A program made the translations under genes and the position numbers. The notes beneath the pieces were generated by a model. That model searched no databases. It saw only the letters and a program-made list of their open reading frames with translations, and was not told the DNA's origin. Shown here piece by piece: positions 24,147 to 34,190 of a DNA stretch of 64,000 bases. Position 1 is the stretch's first letter, and every line of letters begins with the position of its first letter. Origin of the DNA: Thiothrix sp. (lineage in GTDB: Bacteria > Pseudomonadota > Gammaproteobacteria > Thiotrichales > Thiotrichaceae); contig NZ_JAQTLS010000008.1 of the NCBI RefSeq assembly GCF_028714775.1, positions 1-64,000 on the forward strand, written 5' to 3'.

Positions 24147-25175
24147 ATGTCTGTAATCGCTAAAGTTATGACACAGGATGTACGTCTGGAGCAATTAACC
24201 CAGTGGGTACGCAGTATACCGGGATGGGAACATGCCATGCTGGAGCCAGCCTCCGCCGATGCCAGTTTCCGCCGTTATTTCCGCGCCCGTGGGGTAGAAG
24301 GGACAGCCGTCTGTATGGATGCGCCGCCCGACAAGGAAGATGTACACCCCTTCGTCGACATTACCCATCGCTTGGAAGCCACGGGCGTACACGTACCCCG
24401 GATTTTGGCGCAAAACCTGTTGGATGGTTTCTTGTTGCTGGAAGACCTTGGCAGCACCCCTTACCTGAATGAACTTAACCCGCAAAGCGTCAAAGGGCTT
24501 TATGCCGATGCGCTCCATGCCTTACTGCAATTCCAGCAGGCAGAATGCGACCGCTTACCGGCGTATAACGAGCGGATGTTGCGTACTGAAATGCAGCTTA
24601 TGCCGGAATGGTTCTTGGTCAAACATTTGGGTTTCAGTGATGCTGACATTCCGCATGAGTTGATCCAGCATACCTTTGAATTCCTGATTGACGCTGCGGT
24701 GGGGCAGCCAGTGGCGTTTGTCCATCGGGATTACCATTCTCGCAACCTGATGATTACGGGGGAAAACAGTCCCGGCATTATCGACTATCAGGATGCAGTG
24801 ATCGGCCCGGCAACTTACGATTTGGTTTCGTTGTTACGTGACTGTTACGTGGTGTGGCCGCAAAGCCAAGTGGAATGGTGGGTGGATTGTTTCCGCAAGG
24901 AAGCGATCATGCAAGGCACGATCCCGCCAGTTGATGCTGCCAATTTCCAACGCTGGTTTGACCTGATGGGTTTGCAACGCCACATCAAGGTGCTGGGTAT
25001 TTTCGCCCGCCTGTATCACCGTGATGGCAAAGCGGGCTACCTGAATGACCTGCCATTGGTGTTGAGCTACGTGCTGGAAGTCGGTTCGCGTTACCACGAA
25101 ACCAGCGAGCTGGTGGAATGGATGCGCAAAGTCGGCATTCCGCAGCGTATCGGCACTGTCCATATTCCCGTCTAG
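24147..25175 (+). CDS. amgK: AmgK: N-acetylmuramate/N-acetylglucosamine anomeric kinase
   Basis: A 342-residue kinase of the aminoglycoside-phosphotransferase fold. The catalytic loop is FVHRDYHSRNLM, with GIIDYQDAVIGPATYDLVSL as the metal site. In Pseudomonas-type cell-wall recycling AmgK phosphorylates the anomeric carbon of MurNAc, and MurU then makes UDP-MurNAc. The next gene, 9 bases away, is MurU-like, which fixes the assignment. An ATG seven codons downstream is an alternative start. Confidence 0.88.
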   Translation: MSVIAKVMTQDVRLEQLTQWVRSIPGWEHAMLEPASADASFRRYFRARGVEGTAVCMDAPPDKEDVHPFVDITHRLEATGVHVPRILAQNLLDGFLLLEDLGSTPYLNELNPQSVKGLYADALHALLQFQQAECDRLPAYNERMLRTEMQLMPEWFLVKHLGFSDADIPHELIQHTFEFLIDAAVGQPVAFVHRDYHSRNLMITGENSPGIIDYQDAVIGPATYDLVSLLRDCYVVWPQSQVEWWVDCFRKEAIMQGTIPPVDAANFQRWFDLMGLQRHIKVLGIFARLYHRDGKAGYLNDLPLVLSYVLEVGSRYHETSELVEWMRKVGIPQRIGTVHIPV

Positions 25176-25184
25176 GTTATTTGC

Positions 25185-25853
25185 ATGAAAGCCATGATCC
25201 TCGCCGCTGGGCTGGGCACACGGATGCGCCCGCTCACCGACCATACCCCCAAACCCTTATTGCAGGCAGGTGGCAAGCCGCTGGTGGTGTGGCATATCGA
25301 AAAGCTGGCACGCGCCGGTTTCCGCGACATCATCATCAACCTTGCGTGGTTGGGCTGGAAAATCCCCGAAGCCTTGGGTGATGGTTCGCGTTGGAACGTC
25401 AAGCTGCATTATTCCGACGAACAGCAAGAAGGCGCGTTGGAAACCGCAGGCGGAATCGTCAAAGCTTTGCCCTTGCTGGGTGATGAACCCTTTCTGGTGG
25501 TGAATGGCGATGTATGGTGTGACTATACGTGCCCACAGCACCCACTGGCAGGTAACGACCTTGCGCATCTGGTGTTGGTGAATAACCCGGAACATAACCG
25601 CAACGGTGATTTCGCGTTACAGCAGGGGCGGGTTTTCGCGGAAGGGGAGCCGCGCTACACGTTCAGCGGTATCGGCTATTACCATCCGGCATTGTTTGCT
25701 GGGTTAGCCTATGGCAAACGCCCGCTTGCGCCCTTGCTGCGTGAAGCCATGCAACAAGGGCGGGTCAGCGGGGAATTGTTTGCCGGAGACTGGCGCGACA
25801 TCGGCACGCCGGAACGTTTGGCAGAGCTTGATCAGCAACTCTCTGCCCGCTAA
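25185..25853 (+). CDS. murU: MurU: N-acetylmuramate-alpha-1-phosphate uridylyltransferase
   Basis: A 222-residue nucleotidyltransferase. The sugar-nucleotide signature MILAAGLGTRMRPLTDHTPK at the N-terminus, VVNGDVWCDY (metal-binding aspartate) and the closing GDWRDIGTPERL are clear. Its size fits MurU, and its place after amgK gives a MurNAc-to-UDP-MurNAc salvage pathway that bypasses de novo synthesis. Confidence 0.88.
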   Translation: MKAMILAAGLGTRMRPLTDHTPKPLLQAGGKPLVVWHIEKLARAGFRDIIINLAWLGWKIPEALGDGSRWNVKLHYSDEQQEGALETAGGIVKALPLLGDEPFLVVNGDVWCDYTCPQHPLAGNDLAHLVLVNNPEHNRNGDFALQQGRVFAEGEPRYTFSGIGYYHPALFAGLAYGKRPLAPLLREAMQQGRVSGELFAGDWRDIGTPERLAELDQQLSAR

Positions 25854-25865
25854 GGCAGATAGTAT

Positions 25866-26855
25866 TTACGCCGGGTGGATGTACTCGTGCGGGTCGTCGC
25901 GGTAGCCGCCATCAATGCCTTTCACGACCACTGACACGGCATCGTGCGCGTGCAGGCTTTCCATGTGGTTAACCCGAATCCAGAAATCCTGCACGGTGCT
26001 GTCATCGCCCAGCGCTGTTTTCAAGCGGCGGGCAGCATCTTCGCAGAACATCAGGTTAGCTGCATTCAAACGGGCAAATTCTTGCTCATCTTCGCGTTTC
26101 ACCGTCGCTTGCACTGGGGTTTGCAGTGCGTGTTCAATGCAGTCAATCAGGTGGGTAATAGGCAGGTTATGCGCGGTATTGTCTGCCAGTTTGACCTTGA
26201 TTTGCGCAATGCTGCGTTGGCTGTGCGGGGTCGCGCGGATACCTTGGGTGGTTCCTAACCATTCGTAAACGCGGTTAGCATCCACGCTTTCCACATCTGA
26301 ACCGAATGTTTCGCGGAAACCTTCTTGGATCAGTTGGCGGGCGAGTGCAGCGGAACACGGGCAGGTGGAGGAATAAGGCACTTCCACGCTGACTTCCGTT
26401 TCAATTTGCCCATTACGCAAAGTGGCGGCAACGCGCACGGGGTAGTTTTTCCAGCCGCTATTGTCGCTCAGCAGGGAATTGCGGCGCTCGAAGTAATCGA
26501 AACGGCATTCCAAATAAGCAGCGTCGCTTAAACCTTCGTGTGAATCGACAAATTGGCTAATGGTTTCGCGCAACACATCTGGCGTCAGGTCATTCATCGC
26601 AAGGATGTTGTCCAGTGCCACGTACAGGCGCGACATGTGGATGCCTTTGCTATTAGGGTCGGTCAGGTTGACGTAAGCCTGCACCCGCGCCAACATCTGG
26701 ATTCTGCCGCCTTGCAGGTTTTGCACGAACACTGGCAGTTCAATTTGGCTCATTCCTACCCAGTTGAGTGTCCCCTTGGGGCCTGTATGCGGCTGTTTGG
26801 CAACATCCGGCATGACTGCACAGGGCAGTTCCTTGCAGGAATTGGTAGGGATCAT
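25866..26855 (-). CDS. folE2: GTP cyclohydrolase FolE2 (type IB)
   Basis: A 329-residue enzyme making dihydroneopterin triphosphate for folate (and queuosine-type) synthesis. The family signature is YSSTCPCSAALARQLI, with metal-binding cysteine, and FDYFERRNSLLS. The glutamate/histidine-rich C-terminal part (VNHMESLHAHDAVSVV) is present. FolE2 works with metals other than zinc and often replaces or backs up FolE1. GAGGAG precedes the ATG at 26855. I see no clear Zur site upstream. Confidence 0.9.
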   Translation of the reverse strand: MIPTNSCKELPCAVMPDVAKQPHTGPKGTLNWVGMSQIELPVFVQNLQGGRIQMLARVQAYVNLTDPNSKGIHMSRLYVALDNILAMNDLTPDVLRETISQFVDSHEGLSDAAYLECRFDYFERRNSLLSDNSGWKNYPVRVAATLRNGQIETEVSVEVPYSSTCPCSAALARQLIQEGFRETFGSDVESVDANRVYEWLGTTQGIRATPHSQRSIAQIKVKLADNTAHNLPITHLIDCIEHALQTPVQATVKREDEQEFARLNAANLMFCEDAARRLKTALGDDSTVQDFWIRVNHMESLHAHDAVSVVVKGIDGGYRDDPHEYIHPA

Positions 26856-26950
26856 GTGTAACTCCTCAGTTGGTCAGGGCATGTGCTATATGGGGGCACA
26901 GTAGCAAAACTGCAAGGGACGGGGCAATTCACCTGCTTATCCGTAGCGTT

Positions 26951-27442
26951 TTAGCCTAATGCTTTGCGCTGGGTATGGAAATATCCCAGTAAGGCGTGAT
27001 AGATCGGCCAAATAATGACGCTGCTGAGCAAGGTGGCCCAATAAAGCCAACTGCCATCGCTGTTGCTGGTGACGCCTTGTACCCACAAGCTGATGAGCAG
27101 GTATAGACCCAGCGTAGTGATCAGTAAGGCCGTTTGTTGGAGGAAAGCTTCGGGGTTCATGCGCAACCCTAGGCGTACTGACAGGTAAGTGACGAGCACG
27201 TAGCCGAGGGCATGTTGCCCCAAAATCGAGCCGTAGAGGGTATCAATCGCGATACCAACCACAAAAGCCATGACGAGGCTAACCCGGTCTTGGATAACCA
27301 GCGCCCAGTGGATCAGCGTCAGGGCAATCCATTCCGGTCGCCAGAAAGATATTTGCTCCCCCAATGGGATAATGGTCAAGATCACAGCGATCAAGAGGCT
27401 CGCCATGACGGCTCCGGGGAAACGCGGTTCTCTGGTCAACAT
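26951..27442 (-). CDS. mreD: Rod-shape protein MreD
   Basis: A 163-residue inner-membrane protein with about five hydrophobic helices, including LTLIHWALVIQDRVSL and GIAIDTLYGSILGQHALGY, the latter being the usual MreD signature. It abuts mreC directly. It forms the elongasome with MreB, MreC, RodA and PBP2. Confidence 0.88.
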   Translation of the reverse strand: MLTREPRFPGAVMASLLIAVILTIIPLGEQISFWRPEWIALTLIHWALVIQDRVSLVMAFVVGIAIDTLYGSILGQHALGYVLVTYLSVRLGLRMNPEAFLQQTALLITTLGLYLLISLWVQGVTSNSDGSWLYWATLLSSVIIWPIYHALLGYFHTQRKALG

Positions 27443-28342
27443 TCAGTGCGAGCCTTCCTGCTTGGGGTGTGCCAGTTTGCTTGTCCCGGCTTCCTTGGTG
27501 TCTGTATCTTTGGCTGGGGGCGTTGCCGCCGCTTCAATATGGGGTTCTGGGTCTGGTACGCCGGGTTTCCGCCAGATGAGTAAGACATCGCGGGTAGCTT
27601 CGTAATTCACCAATGGCAATGCTTTAACCGTCGCAAAGGCCGCACCCGGTTTGAATTCAACCCCTTGCGGTATGACTTTAGCGACAGGGAAATCAGGTGG
27701 GAACAAACCGCCCAAGCCGGATGAAACGAAAATATCGCCATCCTTGACATCACTGTTGCTCGGCAGGTTCTTGATTTCCATCGCTAAGCCACGACCCATG
27801 CCGCTGGCAAGGGCGCGTTCGCCAGTACGCTGGTTGCGCACGGGAATGGTGTGGCTGCGGTCAACCAGTTGGATTACCTTGGAACTGAACGGGGTAACTT
27901 CGATGATTTGCCCATAGATATTTTCGCCGGAGAGCACCACTTGGCTTTCATGCACACCGTTATTGGAACCTTTATCCAACACGGCTAGGCCACGCACCCG
28001 GTCGTTGGCGGCTTCCAGCGTCTCTGCCAGTGTGAAGTTGTAACTGGCGCTGGGGGCTGCTTTCAGCATGGCACGTAAGTGGGTGTTTTCCTGCTGTACG
28101 GAGCTGATGATGCGTTGTTGGGCGGCGTATAACTGGATTTGCTCTTTAAGCGCAGTATTTTCCATCGCCAACGTGGATTGGGAGGCGAAGAAACCACTGG
28201 TGCTATAAAAGCGGTGGGGCGAATCCACGCTGACCAGCAAAGGGTAAACCAGCATGAGCGCGGCAGTGCGCACTGGGCGTAAGGCGTCGGGATTGCGGTA
28301 ATCGACAGCCATTAACATCAGTGCGCTCAAGACGAGCACCAT
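27443..28342 (-). CDS. mreC: Rod-shape protein MreC
   Basis: A 299-residue (minimum) periplasmic protein: N-terminal helix, coiled coil (TLAMENTALKEQIQLYAAQQ region), then the beta-rich MreC domain with AVLDKGSNNGVHESQVVL, VIQLVDRSHTIPVRNQRTG and KDGDIFVSSGLGGLFPPDFP. The C-terminal 40 residues are Pro/Thr-rich. The ATG at 28342 has no ribosome site and cuts into the usual pre-helix segment. An in-frame ATT at 28390 preceded by GGAG at proper spacing would add 16 residues and is a serious alternative start. Confidence 0.9.
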   Translation of the reverse strand: MVLVLSALMLMAVDYRNPDALRPVRTAALMLVYPLLVSVDSPHRFYSTSGFFASQSTLAMENTALKEQIQLYAAQQRIISSVQQENTHLRAMLKAAPSASYNFTLAETLEAANDRVRGLAVLDKGSNNGVHESQVVLSGENIYGQIIEVTPFSSKVIQLVDRSHTIPVRNQRTGERALASGMGRGLAMEIKNLPSNSDVKDGDIFVSSGLGGLFPPDFPVAKVIPQGVEFKPGAAFATVKALPLVNYEATRDVLLIWRKPGVPDPEPHIEAAATPPAKDTDTKEAGTSKLAHPKQEGSH

Positions 28343-28428
28343 AAACCGGAATGAAAATCCCGGCGTGGAATGGTAGTTAACGTCGTTAATGGCTGTCTCC
28401 GGTGCGGTAGCTGGTTTTTATTACTGGA

Positions 28429-29646
<1,218 letters not shown>

Positions 29647-29725
29647 CTAAGACGCGAGCCTTTTTAACAGATTGGGCGGCATTTAGGAAGGAATTATAGA
29701 TTATGGGTACAAGATTGTGGGTGTT

Positions 29726-30589
29726 ATGGCTGTAGATACATTAAGACGGTTTCTGTTGGAGCAGGCGCATGTGCGTGGCGAGTGGGTGCATCTGGATACG
29801 ACTTGGCAGGAAATGCTGCAACGGGCAGATTATCCGGCATTCGTGCGCAAGGTGTTGGGGGAGGCATTGACCGCTGTTGCGCTGCTGTCTGCCACGATTA
29901 AGCACAGTGGTTCCTTGATCCTGCAAATTCGTGGGGATGGGCCGATCCACTTGCTGGTGGTGCAAGCAACCGATCAGGGAACCGTGCGGGGCTTGGCACA
30001 GTGGAACCGCGAGGCTGAAGGTGCGGCATTACCCGACCTGTTCGGCGCAGGGCATATTGCCATGACCTTGGAGGGGCAGAAAAGCAGTGAACGTTACCAA
30101 AGCCTGATCCCGATTGAGGGGGAATCGTTGGCAGCGGCATTGGAAGCGTATTTCGCCCGTTCGGAACAGCTTCCGACCCGGCTATGGCTGACAGCAGATG
30201 ACCACACGGCGGCAGGAATGCTGCTGCAACGTTTACCCCGTGAACATACCAGCGATGAGGATTGGCAACGCGCTTCGTTGTTGCTGGATACCCTGACTGC
30301 GCAGGAGTTGGTGCATCTGGAACCAGAAGATGTCATCTATCGCCTGTTCCATGAGGAAGAACCGCGCTTGTTTGATCCCAAGCCGATCCGCTTCCATTGC
30401 GGTTGTAACCGTGGGCGGGTGGAAAGTATGTTGCGTTCACTGGGGCAGACAGAGGCTGAAACGATATTGGCAGAGCAAGGTAATATCGCGATTACGTGCG
30501 AGTTCTGTAATGCCACTTACACCTTGGATGCGGTTGACGTGGGGCAGTTGTTCAAGCCATCCATGCCCGGTACTGATACCCTGCACTAA
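29726..30589 (+). CDS. hslO: Redox-regulated chaperone Hsp33
   Basis: A 287-residue cytosolic holdase switched on by oxidation. The C-terminal zinc site is FHCGCNRGRVESML followed by AITCEFCNATY, the CxC...CxxC arrangement of Hsp33. N-terminal DTLRRFLLEQAHVRGEWV is typical. The start is either this ATG or a GTG three codons upstream (29717); neither has a strong ribosome site. Confidence 0.92.
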   Translation: MAVDTLRRFLLEQAHVRGEWVHLDTTWQEMLQRADYPAFVRKVLGEALTAVALLSATIKHSGSLILQIRGDGPIHLLVVQATDQGTVRGLAQWNREAEGAALPDLFGAGHIAMTLEGQKSSERYQSLIPIEGESLAAALEAYFARSEQLPTRLWLTADDHTAAGMLLQRLPREHTSDEDWQRASLLLDTLTAQELVHLEPEDVIYRLFHEEEPRLFDPKPIRFHCGCNRGRVESMLRSLGQTEAETILAEQGNIAITCEFCNATYTLDAVDVGQLFKPSMPGTDTLH

Positions 30590-30623
30590 CACTCATTAAA
30601 AATTTAACTGGATTGCAAATATT

Positions 30624-31208
30624 ATGCGCGTGCTGATTGTTTACGCCCACCCGAACCCCGGCAGCTTTAACCATGCGATGTTGGAACATTGCAGCTTGGG
30701 CTTGCAAGAAGCTGGGCACGAAGTACGGATCAAAGACCTGTACGCGGAAGATTTCGACCCGGTGTTACGGGCGAGTGATCTGGCGGTGCTGCAACAGGGC
30801 AAGATACCGGAAAAAATTGCCCATGAGCAGGAAGCCTTACTGTGGGCGCAAGGGCTGGTGTTCATTTACCCGCTGTGGTGGTTTGACCGCCCCGCGATCT
30901 TGAAAGGCTGGTTCGACCATGTGCTGACCAATGGGACGGCGTTTGAATATTCACGTGCGGGCGTCAAGGGCTTGCTGAAACACCAGCGGGCGTTGGTGCT
31001 GATTACGGCGGGCGGTTCGGAAGATTTCTTCCGCAAGACTGATGCCGAGCACCTGATTTACCGTCCAGTGACGGATGGTACGTTGGCGTTCTGCGGCATT
31101 GAGGATGTGCATCACCGCATTTATTACAACGTCCCCAGCTTGCCGGAGCTTGAGCGTGCCAACATCTTGGCGGAAATTGCTGAATTGGGGCGGCAGTTTG
31201 CATGTTGA
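30624..31208 (+). CDS. NAD(P)H:quinone oxidoreductase, flavodoxin-like (NQO1/KefF family)
   Basis: A 194-residue flavoprotein. VYAHPNPGSFNHAM at 6-19 binds flavin phosphate, and FIYPLWWFDRPAILKGWFD is the family signature. It probably reduces quinones by two electrons, avoiding semiquinone radicals. No potassium-efflux gene is adjacent, so a KefF role is not supported. It follows Hsp33 by 34 bases and overlaps the esterase gene by 7, giving a possible redox-stress unit. Confidence 0.82.
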   Translation: MRVLIVYAHPNPGSFNHAMLEHCSLGLQEAGHEVRIKDLYAEDFDPVLRASDLAVLQQGKIPEKIAHEQEALLWAQGLVFIYPLWWFDRPAILKGWFDHVLTNGTAFEYSRAGVKGLLKHQRALVLITAGGSEDFFRKTDAEHLIYRPVTDGTLAFCGIEDVHHRIYYNVPSLPELERANILAEIAELGRQFAC

Positions 31209-31969
31209 ATTACCGCCTCTACGGTGAATTGGCTGACGCGCCGCCGTTGGTGGTGCTGCACGGTTTGTTGGGTTCACTGGACAATTGGCATAGCTTTGCG
31301 CGTGGGCAGGAAGGCAAACGTACCGTGCTTGCCATCGACTTGCGCAACCACGGTGCTTCCCCGCATGTGATGGGCATGGCTTACCGGGACATGGTGGCGG
31401 ACATCCTTGAGGTGTTAGATGCTTTGTCCATTTCCCGCTGTGACCTGATGGGGCATTCGATGGGGGGTAAGGTGGCAATGCTGCTGGCCTTGCAACATCC
31501 AGCAATCGTACAGCGTTTGGTGGTGGTGGATATTGCCCCGAAAGCCTATCCGCCGCGCCATCAGGCATTGTTGCAGGCAATGGCAACCATGCCGCTGGCA
31601 GACCTGAAAAGCCGTAAACAGGCGGATGAATGGTTAAGCCCAACCGTCAAACATCCGTTTGAACGCGGCTTCCTGTTGAAAAATCTGGGGCGCAATACCG
31701 CTGGGGCGTTTTACTGGCAATGTAATTTGCCCGAAATTGCCCGCCATTACGTGGGTATTTCTGCATTTCCGGCAGTCGGGCAAGCGTTTGCCGCTCCTGC
31801 GCTGTTTATTCGCGGCGGGCAGTCCGATTATGTGGCAGAAGGGGATTTGGCGCTGATCAGGCAATATTTCCCGCAAGCGCTGGTGGAAACCGTAGAAGCT
31901 GCTGGGCATCTGCCGCATGTGCAGACGCCGGAGGTGTTTACCGCGCTGATTGAGGCATTTCTCGCTTAA
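31202..31969 (+). CDS. Alpha/beta hydrolase, YbfF-like esterase
   Basis: A 255-residue hydrolase. Oxyanion segment LHGLLGSLDNWH, nucleophile elbow GHSMGGKVAM, and a C-terminal histidine in AAGHLPHVQTPE complete the triad with an aspartate near GGQSDYV. RNHGASPH is typical of the YbfF/esterase group acting on short acyl esters or acyl-CoA. It overlaps the quinone reductase gene and converges on the next gene with a 4-base overlap. Confidence 0.82.
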   Translation: MLNYRLYGELADAPPLVVLHGLLGSLDNWHSFARGQEGKRTVLAIDLRNHGASPHVMGMAYRDMVADILEVLDALSISRCDLMGHSMGGKVAMLLALQHPAIVQRLVVVDIAPKAYPPRHQALLQAMATMPLADLKSRKQADEWLSPTVKHPFERGFLLKNLGRNTAGAFYWQCNLPEIARHYVGISAFPAVGQAFAAPALFIRGGQSDYVAEGDLALIRQYFPQALVETVEAAGHLPHVQTPEVFTALIEAFLA

Positions 31970-32934
31970 GCCAGCATCCGGCGGTAAGTGTTTACCCGGT
32001 TTGACCAGCCCGCGAGCCAGCGACGTTCGTTGTTGGCGGGCGGGGAGTTCCTGACGCGGCGTTCCAGTACGCGCATGGCGGCATCCGCAAACTCGTGTAA
32101 GGCTTGTTGACCGGGTTGGGAAGGGCGCATTTCTTCCAGCACTTGTAACAAGCCCCAGTTTTGCCCGTTGTAACCACCGCTGCGGTTTAAGCCTTCGCCC
32201 TTGAAGTTGGTGTAATCAATCAGCGCGTACCAGCCGCCGGGGGTGTTGGCTACCGCGTTCAGGTTGCTGTTGATGCGTTGGCGTACTTGTCCCGGTGAGG
32301 CGTTGACCAGTTTGGGCATGGCGCGGCGGGTGCGGTCAACAATGTATTGCACTTGCAGCAAACGGGTCTGGTACAGCAGGTTTTGCAACTCCTGTACTTG
32401 CGGGGTTTGTTTGGCCTGCATCAGTTGTGCTTTGTTCTGCCACGGCGCACCTTGGTAACTGGCTTGTTGCAACCAGCCCGGAAGCTGTACGCCACGTGCT
32501 TGCATGTAGTGCAGCAAATCCGGGAAAGTGTTGCCGAAACGCGCTGGGCTACCTGCGGGATACCACGTGAAATGCCCAATGCCCATCGAGGCAAAGTTTT
32601 CACCGTCATTCCAATGCACCAGATTGTCGATGTTGCCGCCGCCTTCATTCTTGAAAATCTGGTCGCCAATCGTGCGTAATTCTGCCGTAGAAAGTTCTGG
32701 CATCCCGGTCATTTGGCTAGAGCCACCAACATTTTGTGAGCTGTAGTGGGACGCATTTTGCGCTGCCGGATTTTGGATACCCGCATCATAATTTGCCGGG
32801 TATGCGCCATGTCCGGGGGCATAAGTGGGTTGGTAACTGCTCTGGGAATGTCTTACAGATTGCGTGCTTGGGCTGCAAGCAGACAATCCTACGCTGGCAA
32901 TAGCAGCTAGCGCCATCGCGGCTTTGGTCTTCAT
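31966..32934 (-). CDS. Lysozyme-like lipoprotein, copy 1
   Basis: A 322-residue lipoprotein. I chose the ATG at 32934, which gives a signal peptide ending in the lipobox LSAC. The conserved core from about residue 80 includes GDQIFKNEGGGN, NLVHWNDGENFASMGIGHFTWYP (shown in part) and a RFGNTFPDLLHYM segment. The glutamate in NEGGGN followed by G-x-GH is reminiscent of lysozyme-like folds, so a murein-cleaving role is possible but not established. The gene to its right (33093-34019) is a close paralogue. The C-terminus is rich in arginine and tryptophan (NERRWLAGWSNRV). Confidence 0.65.
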   Translation of the reverse strand: MKTKAAMALAAIASVGLSACSPSTQSVRHSQSSYQPTYAPGHGAYPANYDAGIQNPAAQNASHYSSQNVGGSSQMTGMPELSTAELRTIGDQIFKNEGGGNIDNLVHWNDGENFASMGIGHFTWYPAGSPARFGNTFPDLLHYMQARGVQLPGWLQQASYQGAPWQNKAQLMQAKQTPQVQELQNLLYQTRLLQVQYIVDRTRRAMPKLVNASPGQVRQRINSNLNAVANTPGGWYALIDYTNFKGEGLNRSGGYNGQNWGLLQVLEEMRPSQPGQQALHEFADAAMRVLERRVRNSPPANNERRWLAGWSNRVNTYRRMLA

Positions 32935-33092
32935 GATCGGACGCCCTCTTGTTTTTATTATTTGGTCTAGCCTTAACGGCGACACTCAATTGTTTTGTGA
33001 AACTATAAAGAAATTTGACCCGTCAGGTAGCTTTACCCGACGAGCGCTACAGAAAGCGCTTGGCCTGCGTAAGGCTTGTGCATATTGTCTAT

Positions 33093-34019
33093 TTAAACGC
33101 CCGGATTGCGGTAAGTTTCCACCCGGTTTGACCAGCCTGCCAACCAGCGGGCTTCATTGCGTGCAGGCGGGGAATTGCGTACCCGGCGTTCCAGTATGCG
33201 TGTGGCGGCATTGGCAAATTCGTGTAAGGCTTGTTGACCAGGTTGGCTGGGTTGCATGTTTTCTAGTACTTGCATCAGCCCCCAGTTTTGACCGTTATAG
33301 CCGCCGTAAGGGTCAAGCCCTTCGCCTTTGAAATTGACGTAATCCACCAGCACGTACCAGCCCCCCGGCGTGTTGGCAATGGCATTCAGGTTTTGTGCCA
33401 CGCGGGCGCGGGAAGCAGCGGGGGCGGCATTAACCAATTGCGGCATGGCACGGCGGGCGCGTTCGACGATGTAAGCCGCTTGCAGCATCCGGGTTTGGTA
33501 CAGTAGGTTTTGCAATTCCTGCACTTGTCCGGTTTGTTTGGCGTACATCAACTCGCCTTTGCTTTTCCACGGCGCACCTTGGTAACGTGCTTGCTGTACC
33601 CAAGCGGGCAATTGTGTGCCATTGGTTTGCAGGTAGCCGAGTAAGTCCGGGAAGGTATTGCCGAAACGCGCCTGCCTGCCCGCCGGATACCACGTGAAAT
33701 GCCCGACCCCCATCGAGGCAAAATCTTCGCCGTCATTCCAGTGGACAAGGTTGTTGTAGTTACCGCCGCTTTCGTTGCGGTAAATTTTGTCGGCGATTAG
33801 GGTGAGTTCGTGTTGTGACAGTTGCGGCATTCCGCCCGTGGTCTTGGGAACGGTAAGCGCGGTGTTTTTCTTGGTGGCTTTATTTTTTGTTTTGTCTTGG
33901 CTGAGCGATGATTTTTTTGCGGAATCACCCTCGTCATCCCGGACAGCTTGCTGGCTGCAAGCGGATAATGTGAGGCACACAATAGCCACACAGAAAAGTT
34001 TCCAAAACTTTGTATGCAT
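33093..34019 (-). CDS. Lysozyme-like lipoprotein, copy 2
   Basis: A 308-residue paralogue of the preceding protein, started at the ATG at 34019 (GGAG 8 bases upstream; signal ends in LSAC). The cores match nearly residue for residue (KIYRNESGGN, ASMGVGHFTWYPAG, FGNTFPDLLGYL, GGWYVLVDYVNFKGEGL). The linkers after the lipobox differ completely: this one is Lys/Thr-rich, the other Ser/Tyr/Gln-rich. The 158-base gap between the copies gives each its own control region. Function unproven. Confidence 0.65.
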   Translation of the reverse strand: MHTKFWKLFCVAIVCLTLSACSQQAVRDDEGDSAKKSSLSQDKTKNKATKKNTALTVPKTTGGMPQLSQHELTLIADKIYRNESGGNYNNLVHWNDGEDFASMGVGHFTWYPAGRQARFGNTFPDLLGYLQTNGTQLPAWVQQARYQGAPWKSKGELMYAKQTGQVQELQNLLYQTRMLQAAYIVERARRAMPQLVNAAPAASRARVAQNLNAIANTPGGWYVLVDYVNFKGEGLDPYGGYNGQNWGLMQVLENMQPSQPGQQALHEFANAATRILERRVRNSPPARNEARWLAGWSNRVETYRNPGV

Positions 34020-34143
34020 CACGCCAGCACTCCCTTTGAATAAGCCCAAGACACCGTTCACTGCTAGCGTATAGAAATACAAAAAATTAGCCAAACGCAT
34101 CCTTAATAAAATGCATGAAAATCATAAATTCCAGTGATAAATA

Positions 34144-34166
34144 AAGACCCGCCCGTGGCGGGTCTT
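34144..34166 (-). terminator. Terminator after the BPSS1780-like gene
   Basis: AAGACCCGCC (34144-34153) and GGCGGGTCTT (34157-34166) form a perfect 10-base stem with a 3-base loop. On the minus strand TTATTTATC follows, so it ends the transcript from 34970-34191. Confidence 0.75.
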
Positions 34167-34190
34167 GGGAAAGGGGCGGGAGTTTGTGGC

